Source of the DNA: Candidatus Formimonas warabiya
Lineage (GTDB): Bacteria; Bacillota; Dehalobacteriia; Dehalobacteriales; Dehalobacteriaceae
Assembly (NCBI RefSeq): GCF_002777255.1
Contig: NZ_CP017634.1
Span: 434,001 to 498,000, forward strand
Length of the DNA: 64,000 nt
Direction: 5' to 3'
Below are positions 53,195 to 62,028 of the stretch, in pieces. A program made the position numbers and the translations under genes. How positions within the stretch are numbered: position 1 is the first letter of the stretch; every line of letters begins with the position of its first letter. Below the pieces are notes generated by a model. It worked only from the letters and a program-made list of their open reading frames with translations, was not told where the DNA came from and made no database searches.

Positions 53195-54199
53195 AGAATT
53201 TGGAGAACTTTTCAAACCATAGATACGCATACCGGCGGAGAACCCACCCGAACCGTCGTGGGCGGTGTGCCGGTGATTCCCGGTGCGACGATGCAGGAAA
53301 AATTCATTTATATGCAGACGCATAATGACTGGATGCGTAAAGTATTAAGTCTGGAACCCCGGGGCAACGAAGTGATGTCCGGCGCCTTTTTAACACCGCC
53401 CTGCACTCCCGGGGCGGATATCGGCGTCATCTATTATGAAACAGGGGGCTGGCTCCCTATGTGCGGTCACGATACCATTGGCGTTGCCACTGCCTTGGTG
53501 GAAACCGGCATGGTGGAAGTAAAAGAACCCTTTACCGACATTGTTTTGGATACGCCCAGCGGTGTTGTGAAAGTCCGTGTGAAGGTAGAAAGTCAAAGAG
53601 CGAAGAGTGTTACGTTCGTGAATGCACCTGCCTTTGTAATTGGCCGTGACTACCGGGTTGACACGCCTGAATTCGGCTCTGTTACCTTTGACGTGGCCTA
53701 TGGGGGAAATATGTATGCCATCCTGCCCGCGGCCGCTCTCGGTTTGAAGCTGGTGCCGGAACGGTCCAAAGAAATTGTGGCAAAGGGTGTTTTGCTGAGA
53801 AAGTACATCAATGAGCAGATCCAAGTCCGCCATCCCTTGCTTCCCTTTGTGGACAAGGTCACGCATATCGAGTTTTCCGCTCCCTCGGCTACACCGGGCG
53901 TTTCTGCCCGGAACGCGGTCATCATTACCTCCGCCGCCATCGATCGATCTCCCTGCGGTACCGGGACCTCTGCCAAAATGGCGCTGCTGCATGCCAAGGG
54001 CGAATTAAAGGTTAATGAAACCTTTGTTCACGAGAGCCTGATCGGAAGCATATTCACCTGCCGGATTATCGAGGAGACGGAAATTGCCGGGATGCCGGCG
54101 ATCGTGCCGGAAATCAGCGGGCGCGCCTTTATTACCGGCATGAGTACCTTTATGATGGACCCGGAAGATCCTCTCGCGGAAGGGTTTGAACTTGGCTGA
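53192..54199 (+). CDS. Proline racemase / hydroxyproline epimerase family protein
   Basis: 335 residues, the usual family size. Both catalytic cysteines are present: MCGHDTIGVATA (about C91) and DRSPCGTGTSAK (about C253), which points to a racemase or epimerase rather than the Ser/Thr-Cys hydroxyproline dehydratases. N-terminus TIDTHTGGEPTRTVVGG is typical. It is more GC-rich than its neighbours. Its place behind the MttB/corrinoid genes suggests that demethylation yields proline, hydroxyproline or a related amino acid needing inversion. Confidence 0.92.
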   Translation: MRIWRTFQTIDTHTGGEPTRTVVGGVPVIPGATMQEKFIYMQTHNDWMRKVLSLEPRGNEVMSGAFLTPPCTPGADIGVIYYETGGWLPMCGHDTIGVATALVETGMVEVKEPFTDIVLDTPSGVVKVRVKVESQRAKSVTFVNAPAFVIGRDYRVDTPEFGSVTFDVAYGGNMYAILPAAALGLKLVPERSKEIVAKGVLLRKYINEQIQVRHPLLPFVDKVTHIEFSAPSATPGVSARNAVIITSAAIDRSPCGTGTSAKMALLHAKGELKVNETFVHESLIGSIFTCRIIEETEIAGMPAIVPEISGRAFITGMSTFMMDPEDPLAEGFELG

Positions 54200-54644
54200 T
54201 TTCCCTTTGCTTCCGGCTAATGTTTGAGGGGCGTATGCGCAAGCATGCGGGTTCAAGTCTTCCTACTGCACCATGAACTTTTGATAGGAGAACCTTGGTT
54301 TCAAAAAAGCCAGGGCTCTTTTTTTCATGAAAATTAAAGAATGGCGAAATAAATATCAATTGACAATGAAGAAGCTTAATCATAGATTATTATGAAACTA
54401 TGTTTAGCTGACATGCGTCTATACCTAATATAGGATATAGGAAGAGTTTAATGGGGTAACAAGCTTGAGAAGTCATAATTTGCTAATTAGGATGTTTATT
54501 GGATTCATAATTGGACCAAGAGAAGGTAACAATGAATATTAGCAGGATATGGGAAATATTATTCGAATAACTTAACAAATAGAAAGTGCTTAAAGACGAT
54601 TTCTGAATGTTATTAGCATTAAAGAAAAAGGAGAGGAAACTTCT
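54200..54644. other. Intergenic region after the racemase gene
   Basis: Apart from the terminator at 54293-54325, these 445 bases are AT-rich and show no gene. They mark the end of the demethylation cluster. Confidence 0.6.
54293..54325 (+). terminator. Terminator downstream of the racemase
   Basis: CCTTGG and CCAGGG pair across TTTCAAAAAAG and are followed by CTCTTTTTTTC. Confidence 0.65.
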
Positions 54645-55817
54645 ATGTTTTTTAAAAAAATGTTGTTAATCCTATTTATGGTCATGCTTTTTCCCGCAGC
54701 ATCTTTTGCCGCAGACTGGAACGATTACTGGGTTAGTGGCTGGCATGATGATAATTCCGGGTACGATATCTACAATCTAAGCCCAGCAAACGAAAAGGTA
54801 AAAGACCGGACGGTGATCATGCATAACTTGGGTCAGAATGAATGGGTTCGCCTGGAAGAAGGAGTTCAGAGCCTTTGGCAGCCATATGACGGCAAGTTAC
54901 CCGGAGCCTGGGTAATGGAGAAGGGAAAAGAATTCAACCCTTATGAGAATTACAATTATGATATTAAAAATAACCGATTGATCTTAGGAGAACAATATCA
55001 TATCTCACCGGATGAAAAATGGGGCATTCAGCAAAATGATTATTACGAATTGGTCAAGCTGGGCAATATTTTCATTTACAATCATGGTAGTATCGAGGCT
55101 GCTCCTAGTAAAACTAAAAGTTACCTGCTGAAAAACTTGGAGAATGGAACAATTGAAGAATGGCTAAAAACGGAAAACAGTACCTGGTATTACTGGCTTC
55201 CAGACAGCACTGTACTATTATGTACATATAGCCAAAATGAGAAACAGAATGTAATTTCTATTTTTGACCCAAAGACAAAGAAGTTTGAAAAAGTAGTTTC
55301 GGGCAGCTTATACGCTTATGATAGAGAGAAAAATCGTATTCTATTTGTGAAAAATGAACCCATGCGGAAAACCTGGGTCATGGATCTTTCCACCAGGATT
55401 GAGAAACGAGAAATTAATACGGCATCATTCTATCCATCACCTGTCACTCTACCGAAAGTACCTCTGCCTCCCAAGGATTTGAATATTGATAGTTTAAAGG
55501 TAGTAACTCCTGAAAGAGTTACCCGGTACGAACACGAAATCCGAATGGGTGATCAGATTATCCCCGTCCCTTACATATTTGAAAGAGAAAACAAAGAATT
55601 TATCCCCCTTCGTCCTTTAATCGAAACCCTAGGAATTAAGGTTAATATCAAGCAACTGGGCAGTTACGTTAAGGAATACCAAGTTTCTTACCAGGGAAAT
55701 AAGTTTACCCTTTTAGAAGAGGAATTTATTAACTATAAATGGAAATTATTTGTTACTACGGATGTGTTAAAGAAAATGGGACTCCCGGAATTTACGATCA
55801 ACCAATTTAAAAACTAG
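54645..55817 (+). CDS. Secreted protein with C-terminal copper-amine-oxidase-like stalk domain
   Basis: 390 residues; AAAGGAGAGG precedes the ATG. Signal peptide MFFKKMLLILFMVMLFPAAS with cleavage near SFAAD. The middle (about 50-270) has repeated W/Y-rich strands such as WYYWLPDSTVLLCTYSQN, resembling a beta-propeller-like domain. The C-terminus EFIPLRPLIETLGIKVNI matches the copper amine oxidase N-terminal (stalk) domain common in Firmicute surface proteins. Function unknown. A hairpin (CAAACC/GGTTTG, 55854-55870) follows without a T-run. Confidence 0.7.
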   Translation: MFFKKMLLILFMVMLFPAASFAADWNDYWVSGWHDDNSGYDIYNLSPANEKVKDRTVIMHNLGQNEWVRLEEGVQSLWQPYDGKLPGAWVMEKGKEFNPYENYNYDIKNNRLILGEQYHISPDEKWGIQQNDYYELVKLGNIFIYNHGSIEAAPSKTKSYLLKNLENGTIEEWLKTENSTWYYWLPDSTVLLCTYSQNEKQNVISIFDPKTKKFEKVVSGSLYAYDREKNRILFVKNEPMRKTWVMDLSTRIEKREINTASFYPSPVTLPKVPLPPKDLNIDSLKVVTPERVTRYEHEIRMGDQIIPVPYIFERENKEFIPLRPLIETLGIKVNIKQLGSYVKEYQVSYQGNKFTLLEEEFINYKWKLFVTTDVLKKMGLPEFTINQFKN

Positions 55818-55919
55818 AAAAAAATTATACTTTCGCAAGTTATTTGAGGAAGACAAACCGTGTGGGTTTGGTTCCCCTCACCTCCACCATCATTTTAGTT
55901 CAAAAAAGGTGCCATGCGG

Positions 55920-56141
55920 TCAAAGCCGTATGGTATCAGCTTTTTTAGAGGTTTTTACCCTATTCGCGTCCGGTACCTGCGTCTCCCCAAACAGCTCGTT
56001 TGTCAAGCCGAATTCCGGCGAATAGGGGATTACAAGCCGCAGGAGTACAATCAGCCATACAAAAGTCATAAGTGTGTTGAAAAATTGATTCTTTTTGGTA
56101 TACTGATTCATGTGGCAGTTTGTGAAAAATATCAAAACCAA
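55920..56141 (-). pseudogene. Fragment resembling a BlaR1-type M56 membrane peptidase
   Basis: A 73-codon minus-strand frame contains LMTFVWLIVLLRLVIPYSPE, which resembles the second membrane segment and following Pro-Ser motif of BlaR1/MecR1 (M56) sensors. It has no proper start and stops after ETQVPDANRVKT; the HExxH peptidase part is missing. Probably a gene relic. The rest of the 55818-56286 gap shows nothing else. Confidence 0.4.
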
Positions 56142-56286
56142 GCCCTGGATTTTAATAGGTATGCAATCTGATCTGCAGCAAATATGATTAATCCGATATG
56201 TAGGTCATAAAGGGGATGTGTTATGACTGCAACGAACACAAACTCTTTTATGTTTTTTCGTTTAATAAATCGAAAGATGGTGTGTT

Positions 56287-56757
56287 ATGGCCGATACAAG
56301 ATACAATACCGGGAAAAAAAGCACAAGTGCATTAATGGGCAGACTTATAAAAGCAACAAATATTAAGCGTTTTATCGATAAGAACGCTTCTTACATGAAG
56401 GTTGTGCCCTTTCATGAATACATCCGGCAAAAATGCAATGAAACAGGTGTCGTGCCGGAACAGGTTATCAAGCGCTCCGATATAGAACGGACTTATGGTC
56501 ATCAGTTGTTCCGGGGCCTGCGCATGCCATCACGGGACAAGGTCATACAGCTTGCTTTCGGATTTGAGTTCGGCGTGGAAGCTACGCAGGAGCTCTTAAA
56601 ATCAGCCCGGAAGAGCAGCCTGTATCCAAAAATCAAGCGTGATGCGGTAATCCTGTTTTGTATTAACCGTGGGATGAGTATTTTCGATACCCAAGCGGTT
56701 TTAGAGGAGCTGGGGATTTCATTGCTGGGAGAAGGTGACCGGAATGGGAAGGATTGA
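56287..56757 (+). CDS. Uncharacterised helical protein preceding the Ser/Thr kinase
   Basis: 156 residues, mostly helical, with two parts. The first is FHEYIRQKCNETGVVPEQVI, then KRSDIERTYGHQLFRGLRMP, which looks like an XRE-type helix-turn-helix; the second is a C-terminal bundle ending in LEELGISLLG. No family name comes to mind. It overlaps the kinase gene by 14-23 bases, so the two are probably co-translated; a DNA-binding partner or kinase substrate is plausible but unproven. No clear Shine-Dalgarno site precedes the ATG. Confidence 0.6.
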   Translation: MADTRYNTGKKSTSALMGRLIKATNIKRFIDKNASYMKVVPFHEYIRQKCNETGVVPEQVIKRSDIERTYGHQLFRGLRMPSRDKVIQLAFGFEFGVEATQELLKSARKSSLYPKIKRDAVILFCINRGMSIFDTQAVLEELGISLLGEGDRNGKD

Positions 56758-58240
56758 TGTTTCGGATTTTTTGAAGGAATTTGATGAAACCGGGTTCCCG
56801 TCCGATTTTCTCCGCGAATATGAGCTTTTGGAGTGTCTGTCACAAAATGAAATCAACGAAACCTTTTTGATTAAAAGCAGAGATGACGGCGTATTGCGCG
56901 TCGCCAAATGCTATAAGAGAAAAAACTATCCCGCCGCAAATGCCGAAAGCGATATTCTGAGCAATTTGCATCATGAAGGACTGCCGCAGTTTGTTTCATG
57001 CTATGAAAACGACGCCGCAGTCTTTGTCGTACGCGAATATGTTAGGGGAGTTTCTCTGGATGAATATGCAGGGGGCAAAGGACTTCTCCCAAATGAGGTT
57101 CTCTCGATTGCCAAACAGCTGTGCGATATCCTTGCCTATCTGCACGGGCAAAAGCCGCCCATTATCCACCGCGATATCAAACCGGAAAACATTATTATAA
57201 ACGACGGAAAAATCGTGCTGATTGATTTCGGCATCTCCCGCAAATACAATGACGAAGCAACAAAAGACACTACATATATCGGCACAAGGGAATTCTCTCC
57301 GCCGGAGCAGTTCGGCTTCTCCCAGACCGACAACCGTTCGGATATTTATGCCTTTGGAGTTTTGCTGTGCTATCTCCTGACAGGCGGAACGGACCTGAAA
57401 CGAATTCAACAGACGGTCAAAAATAAAAGACTCCGCAATATTATTCTAAAATGCACCGCCTTCTCCCCCGACAGGCGTTATGCCGATATCGCCGCAGTCA
57501 AAAGCGCTTTGCTTGATTTGGAGGGTATTCGCAGATACAAGACGCATCTGATTGCAGCGGCTGCTGTGTTAGTGATTGTGTCGGCCGGCATCATGGTCTA
57601 TGGCTGGTATCGGGAGCCTGCGCCTGTTCATGAAGACTTTTTAGCTCAGGAGAGCATGGTTCTTTCTCTTAATTCGGAGAAAGCGCCCATAACGAGGGCT
57701 GAAATATGCCGTATTGTCGTCGATGCTCTTGACATTTATGATGAATACGCCGAAAGCAATTTTACCGATGTTCCGGTAGATGACCCCCGCTATCATTATA
57801 TTTCCTCCGCCGTGCAGGCAAAGCTGGCGCATGGATTACCGGATGGAAGTTTTCAACCTGATGAGCCGATTTCAGCCGGAATTTATTCTGTCTTCATTAT
57901 GGAGAACGTATTGGGGATTTACAAGGTAACCAATTGGGATAATACGGAGAAAGCCCTGGTGGCGGCTGCAAAGGCAGGTAATAATTATGGCATTATTACC
58001 GATGAGCAGCTGGAGCAGGCTGTGACCGACCCGTTTCATCCGCTGGAGAGCATCCCCGACGGTATTCTGGTGCCGAAGGCAATCAGCGGCGCGTGGATTG
58101 AATGGAAAAGCTCCGATGAGTCGGTGGCGACCGTCGACGGCGGACAGGTAACTCCCAGGGGACCCGGAAGGGCTGTGATAACAGCCGAATATGGCCGGGG
58201 AAATACGGTTTTCGATACCTGTGAAGTTATCGTCAACTAA
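56744..58240 (+). CDS. Transmembrane Ser/Thr protein kinase with extracellular SLH-like and Big_2-like domains
   Basis: 498 residues from ATG 56744 (GAGAAGG eight bases upstream; GTG 56735 possible). Kinase domain about 25-260: VAK lysine in LRVAKCYKR, catalytic loop HRDIKPENIIIND (about 142) and metal motif IDFGIS (about 160). The glycine-rich loop is not canonical (LSQNEINETFLI). A single membrane helix AAAAVLVIVSAGIMVYGW lies at about 267-288. Outside are an SLH-like repeat (FTDVPVDDPRYHYISSAVQA) and a bacterial Ig-like end (SSDESVATVDGGQVTPRGPG). It may couple the state of the S-layer or wall to cytoplasmic phosphorylation. Confidence 0.88.
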   Translation: MGRIDVSDFLKEFDETGFPSDFLREYELLECLSQNEINETFLIKSRDDGVLRVAKCYKRKNYPAANAESDILSNLHHEGLPQFVSCYENDAAVFVVREYVRGVSLDEYAGGKGLLPNEVLSIAKQLCDILAYLHGQKPPIIHRDIKPENIIINDGKIVLIDFGISRKYNDEATKDTTYIGTREFSPPEQFGFSQTDNRSDIYAFGVLLCYLLTGGTDLKRIQQTVKNKRLRNIILKCTAFSPDRRYADIAAVKSALLDLEGIRRYKTHLIAAAAVLVIVSAGIMVYGWYREPAPVHEDFLAQESMVLSLNSEKAPITRAEICRIVVDALDIYDEYAESNFTDVPVDDPRYHYISSAVQAKLAHGLPDGSFQPDEPISAGIYSVFIMENVLGIYKVTNWDNTEKALVAAAKAGNNYGIITDEQLEQAVTDPFHPLESIPDGILVPKAISGAWIEWKSSDESVATVDGGQVTPRGPGRAVITAEYGRGNTVFDTCEVIVN

Positions 58241-58345
58241 AATGAAATTTCTGATAAAGGTGTGCAGACTGCACACCTTTTTTCCTGCATTATTTGCTAT
58301 ATTTATTGATATATAACATTTATAAACAGGAGGTTGTGCCAAAAT

Positions 58346-59845
58346 ATGGGGAAATTTAAGAAATTGTTTTTTCTTTGCCTTATGCTCGTCCTGTCGATGG
58401 TCCTGTTCTCCGATACGGTTGTCGCGACGCCTAACCATTGGGCGTCTGATGCGGTGGATAAGCTCAATGAGCTTTACGGTGGCGGAACGTTTTCGGATGA
58501 TTATGAAGAAATGGTCACAGTCGGTGATTTGGACGATTTGCTTGAGCAAACTTTCAAGTATTCCGATCTAAGCGGCTTTACCGGACTGGACGGCGCTGAG
58601 GAGGATGGTACGGTCACACGGGGCATTCTGGTTCACACGCTGGTAAAGCTTTTTAACCTGGGAGAAATCACAGGAACAGATGATGAGGAAAGAATCAGCT
58701 CGGCGATTGAAATATGTGTAAACAAGGGGATTATGTCCGGTTATCCGGACGGGACCTTCGGCGAAAATGACCCGGTGAATCACGGGATACTGGCGGTTTC
58801 CTTTTACCGCGCCGTGAACAAGGCAGCCGGTGGCACCGAAGAGAACAAATGGGGGCTTACGCCGGGCGCATACGGGTATGAGGGGCTTCTGTACTTTACC
58901 ATAAGAAGTATACCCTACGGCGAGGACGTCTACGAAACAGCCTTTGATGATGTGGCGATAACGGTAAGCGAGGATGTCTACGACCCGGAACTTGGTGAAA
59001 CTGTGTCGGAGGCGGTATACAGCGGCGCTGAGGATGTCTGGAATAAATGGGGCGATATGCTCAACGCCCTGGAGCCGGAGCTCTCAGGCACCGGATACGA
59101 TATTGAATCGCTGCCTGAGGAACCGACAACGGCAGACGCTGTAGTGGAAATAGTCAGGCAGTACAGAGAAGACCTGGCGGAAATCGAAAAAAATACGGGA
59201 ATATTTTCCGATGTGTCTTCTTCAGACTGGTTTTACGATGGCATCATGTACCTTTTTAATCAAAAGCTCGTCATGGGATACGGCGGCGGCCTCTTCGGGC
59301 CTGATGATCCGATTACCCGCGTCCAGATGGCTGCATTAGTCCTGCGGGCGCAGGGAGTGGATACAGAAGGGCTTCCCGAACCGGGCGTGGAAGAATTCAC
59401 TAATGTTTTTACAAATCCGGATTTTATCGTTGATGGCCACTTGGACTGGAGGGGGACAGTCATATGGGCAGCAAGGGTGTATTACAGCGGAGAAACGAAT
59501 TTTGCCCCCGACGACACGCTTACCCGCGAGAGTATGGCTTTTGCGGCGGTCAGACTGTTCGAGGGCTATGATGAAGACAACGTAAACCTGGCGATTCTCG
59601 ATCGTTTCGTCGACAAGGACGATATCGGAGAGCAGTACAAAAAGGCCCTTGCCTTTCTTGTGTCCATCGGCGTGCTGAACGGCTCCCCGGAAGATGACGG
59701 GATCCATCTTAACCCTCAGAACACCTGCACCAGAGCCGAGGCAGGCGTGTTTCTGGCCCGGGTACTGCAAGGACTTGATAAATCAAAAATGCAAGATTAC
59801 AAGAATGCCCTTGATTATGTGCAAAGCGCCGGAGGTGACGAATGA
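58346..59845 (+). CDS. SLH-domain surface protein
   Basis: 499 residues from ATG 58346 (AGGAGG 12 bases upstream). Signal peptide FLCLMLVLSMVLFSDTVVAT. SLH repeats are recognisable by GIMSGYPDGTFGENDPVNHG, VMGYGGGLFGPDDPITRVQM and FAPDDTLTRESMAFAAVRLF, spread over the whole protein. SLH domains bind pyruvylated secondary wall polymers. It lies between the kinase gene and a second SLH gene, whose start overlaps its stop by 4 bases. Confidence 0.9.
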   Translation: MGKFKKLFFLCLMLVLSMVLFSDTVVATPNHWASDAVDKLNELYGGGTFSDDYEEMVTVGDLDDLLEQTFKYSDLSGFTGLDGAEEDGTVTRGILVHTLVKLFNLGEITGTDDEERISSAIEICVNKGIMSGYPDGTFGENDPVNHGILAVSFYRAVNKAAGGTEENKWGLTPGAYGYEGLLYFTIRSIPYGEDVYETAFDDVAITVSEDVYDPELGETVSEAVYSGAEDVWNKWGDMLNALEPELSGTGYDIESLPEEPTTADAVVEIVRQYREDLAEIEKNTGIFSDVSSSDWFYDGIMYLFNQKLVMGYGGGLFGPDDPITRVQMAALVLRAQGVDTEGLPEPGVEEFTNVFTNPDFIVDGHLDWRGTVIWAARVYYSGETNFAPDDTLTRESMAFAAVRLFEGYDEDNVNLAILDRFVDKDDIGEQYKKALAFLVSIGVLNGSPEDDGIHLNPQNTCTRAEAGVFLARVLQGLDKSKMQDYKNALDYVQSAGGDE

Positions 59846-61668
59846 TGAAGTGTAAAGGGATTATATTGTTCATCGGCCTTTATCTTTTGCTCGCGCTTTT
59901 TCCGTCGGCAGCATCGGCGGTAGAGACCAACGGATATACGCTTATTCTGACTGAGAACTGGAGACTTACAGACGATCTTGACCTCAATGTTCCGGAGAAC
60001 GCCACTCTCACAATCGATGGCCACAATACCTATTATATATACGAATTTGGCGGCGCCTTAATAAATAACGGTGCGGGCAATGTGGTATTAAAGGATACTA
60101 TTCTTTACCCTGCCGGCGAAACAGAGGTCAGGTCTCTTTTCATTACAACGGCAGCACTTCCCGCTGCAAGGGCAGGCAGTACATACAGTCAAACAATTGA
60201 AAAAAGCTATACGGGCGATAGCACAGTTACTTTCAGCGCAACCGGCCTGCCCGAAGGGCTGTCCATTGACCCGGGAACCGGCCTCATTAGCGGCACACCG
60301 GCCAGCGGAGCGAATGCAAACTCTCCGTACAGTGTCGAAGTGACAGCCACAGTCGGCGCCGGCACATTGACAGCCACGCTCACCGGTGCATTGGCAGCCA
60401 CCAAAAGGTATTCTCTGGCGGTCAACGCTGCTTACTCCGATGACGGTGACGACGACGATCACAGTGGAAGGAGTGGCGGCGGCGCTTCTTCCACCCCCGC
60501 GCCGACTTACAAGGCGGATGTTTCTGGGTCCGGCAAAGCGATCAGCTTACCGGTTACCGTTGATACGGACTCAAACAGCGCAACCGTAGATGTGGATATT
60601 GAACAGGGCAATCTCTTTAACAGCCAGAAAATAGTGCGCATTACCGTACCCTCAATTCCCAATGTAAACAACTATACCCTTGACCTCCCGGCTGATTATC
60701 TGTCCAAGCCTGACGGAGAAGGTATTCTGACCTTCAATACCGATGTAGCCAGCGTGAGCATTCCGGAAAATATGCTGGCAGGCGTGGAAGGCAATGAAGC
60801 GGGAATTACCATTGGCAAGGGTGATATATCCGGTTTGCCGGACAGTGTAAAAGCAGCTATAGGCACCAAACCGCTAATCAGGCTCACCCTGACAATGGAT
60901 GGCAGGCAAACCGAGTGGAACAATCCGGACGCGCCGGTGACGGTAACCATCCCCTATACGCCGACAGCGGCGGAGCTTGCAACCCCCGAAAGCATCGTCA
61001 TCTGGTATATAGACGGCAGCGGCAACGCAGTCTCCGTGCCAAATGGACATTATGACCCGGTCACCGGTACCGTAACCTTTACCACCACCCATTTCAGCGA
61101 CTATGCTGTGGTTTACAACAAGGTGAGCTTCAACGATGTGCCTGCAGGTGCCTGGTATAACAAAGCGGTGAGCTTCATCGCGGCAAGAGGCATAACGGGC
61201 GGTAAGGGTGGCGGCAATTACGATCCCGATGCCAGGCTGACGAGAGGCGATTTTCTTGTACTGCTGATGAAGTCCTATGATATAGCCTCAGACGCAAATC
61301 CGACCGATAACTTCTCCGATGCGGGCAATACATATTATACCGGCTATCTGGCGGCGGCAAAGCGGCTCGGCATATCCGACAGCGTAGGAAACAATAGGTA
61401 CGCTCCGGCAAGAGAGATCACCCGTCAAGAGATGTTTACCCTGCTGTACAATACCCTGAAGGTCATCCATCAATCGCCGCAAGGCGGTTCCGGCAAGACA
61501 CTTTCCGACTTCACCGATGCGGGACAGATCGAATCATGGGCGAAGGACGCCATGACACTGCTGGTTGAAACCGGAACCATCGGAGGAAACGCCGGAAGGC
61601 TCACTCCGACGAGTGCGATGACCAGAGCTGAGATGGCACAGGTGCTGTGTAACCTGCTGTCAAAATAA
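59842..61668 (+). CDS. SLH-domain surface protein with putative Ig-like domain
   Basis: 608 residues. Signal peptide ending near FPSAASAVE. A He_PIG-type Ig domain lies at about 110-195 (FSATGLPEGLSIDPGTGLIS, then GTP). An acidic Ser/Gly linker (DDGDDDDHSGRSGGG) follows, then a beta-rich domain, and three C-terminal SLH repeats (FNDVPAGAWYNKAVSFIAAR; FSDAGNTYYTGYLAAAKRLG; FTDAGQIESWAKDAMTLLVE). The ATGA overlap with the preceding gene implies coupled translation. GC-rich compared with the flanks. Confidence 0.92.
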   Translation: MMKCKGIILFIGLYLLLALFPSAASAVETNGYTLILTENWRLTDDLDLNVPENATLTIDGHNTYYIYEFGGALINNGAGNVVLKDTILYPAGETEVRSLFITTAALPAARAGSTYSQTIEKSYTGDSTVTFSATGLPEGLSIDPGTGLISGTPASGANANSPYSVEVTATVGAGTLTATLTGALAATKRYSLAVNAAYSDDGDDDDHSGRSGGGASSTPAPTYKADVSGSGKAISLPVTVDTDSNSATVDVDIEQGNLFNSQKIVRITVPSIPNVNNYTLDLPADYLSKPDGEGILTFNTDVASVSIPENMLAGVEGNEAGITIGKGDISGLPDSVKAAIGTKPLIRLTLTMDGRQTEWNNPDAPVTVTIPYTPTAAELATPESIVIWYIDGSGNAVSVPNGHYDPVTGTVTFTTTHFSDYAVVYNKVSFNDVPAGAWYNKAVSFIAARGITGGKGGGNYDPDARLTRGDFLVLLMKSYDIASDANPTDNFSDAGNTYYTGYLAAAKRLGISDSVGNNRYAPAREITRQEMFTLLYNTLKVIHQSPQGGSGKTLSDFTDAGQIESWAKDAMTLLVETGTIGGNAGRLTPTSAMTRAEMAQVLCNLLSK

Positions 61669-61746
61669 GAGCGGTGAAGAAAGAGTATCGCTTCATGCAG
61701 GCGACCTATCCGATAAGCTAAACACAATAAAATGCCAAGCAAACAT

Positions 61747-61772
61747 ATGCCCGCCGGAAATCCGGCGGGCAT
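61747..61772. terminator. Strong hairpin after the SLH operon
   Basis: ATGCCCGCCGG, AAAT, CCGGCGGGCAT: a perfect 11-bp GC-rich stem 79 bases after the last SLH gene. T-richness downstream is only modest (ATAAAATTTA). Confidence 0.7.
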
Positions 61773-61790
61773 AAAATTTACTTCTCCATA

Positions 61791-61846
61791 AGTGCATCGC
61801 GTTCGCAACGCGGGGGTCAGGGGTTCGAATTTTCTATGCTCCGCCA
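61791..61846 (+). tRNA. Truncated tRNA-Ala (anticodon CGC), 3' part only
   Basis: About 56 bases match the 3' two-thirds of a tRNA. The anticodon arm is TCGCG-TTCGCAA-CGCGG with anticodon CGC. Then come GGGTC, the T-arm AGGGG-TTCGAAT-TTTCT (weakened by G-T pairs), and an acceptor end ATGCTCC-G-CCA. The acceptor 5' strand and most of the D-arm are missing, so it cannot fold into a functional tRNA. Such 3' tRNA fragments commonly mark attachment sites of integrated elements. A perfect A/T-rich hairpin (61847-61868) follows. Confidence 0.6.
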
Positions 61847-62028
61847 CAATTTTTTTCGCAAAAAATTGATTGCCGTTGCGATGGGCTTCTTTAACTTTAT
61901 ATGGCAAAATAATGATTGTTTATATGCTGCGTATTAGTAGAAAAATACGAATTATAAATGTATAGCATTTGAACTTTAAGGAAAAGTATTACAATATAGA
62001 AAACAAGAAAAATGGAGGCTTTATTTAT

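Noticed and set aside
55914..56171. 85-codon plus-strand frame
   Set aside because: It is antisense to the more protein-like M56 fragment and has no ribosome site.
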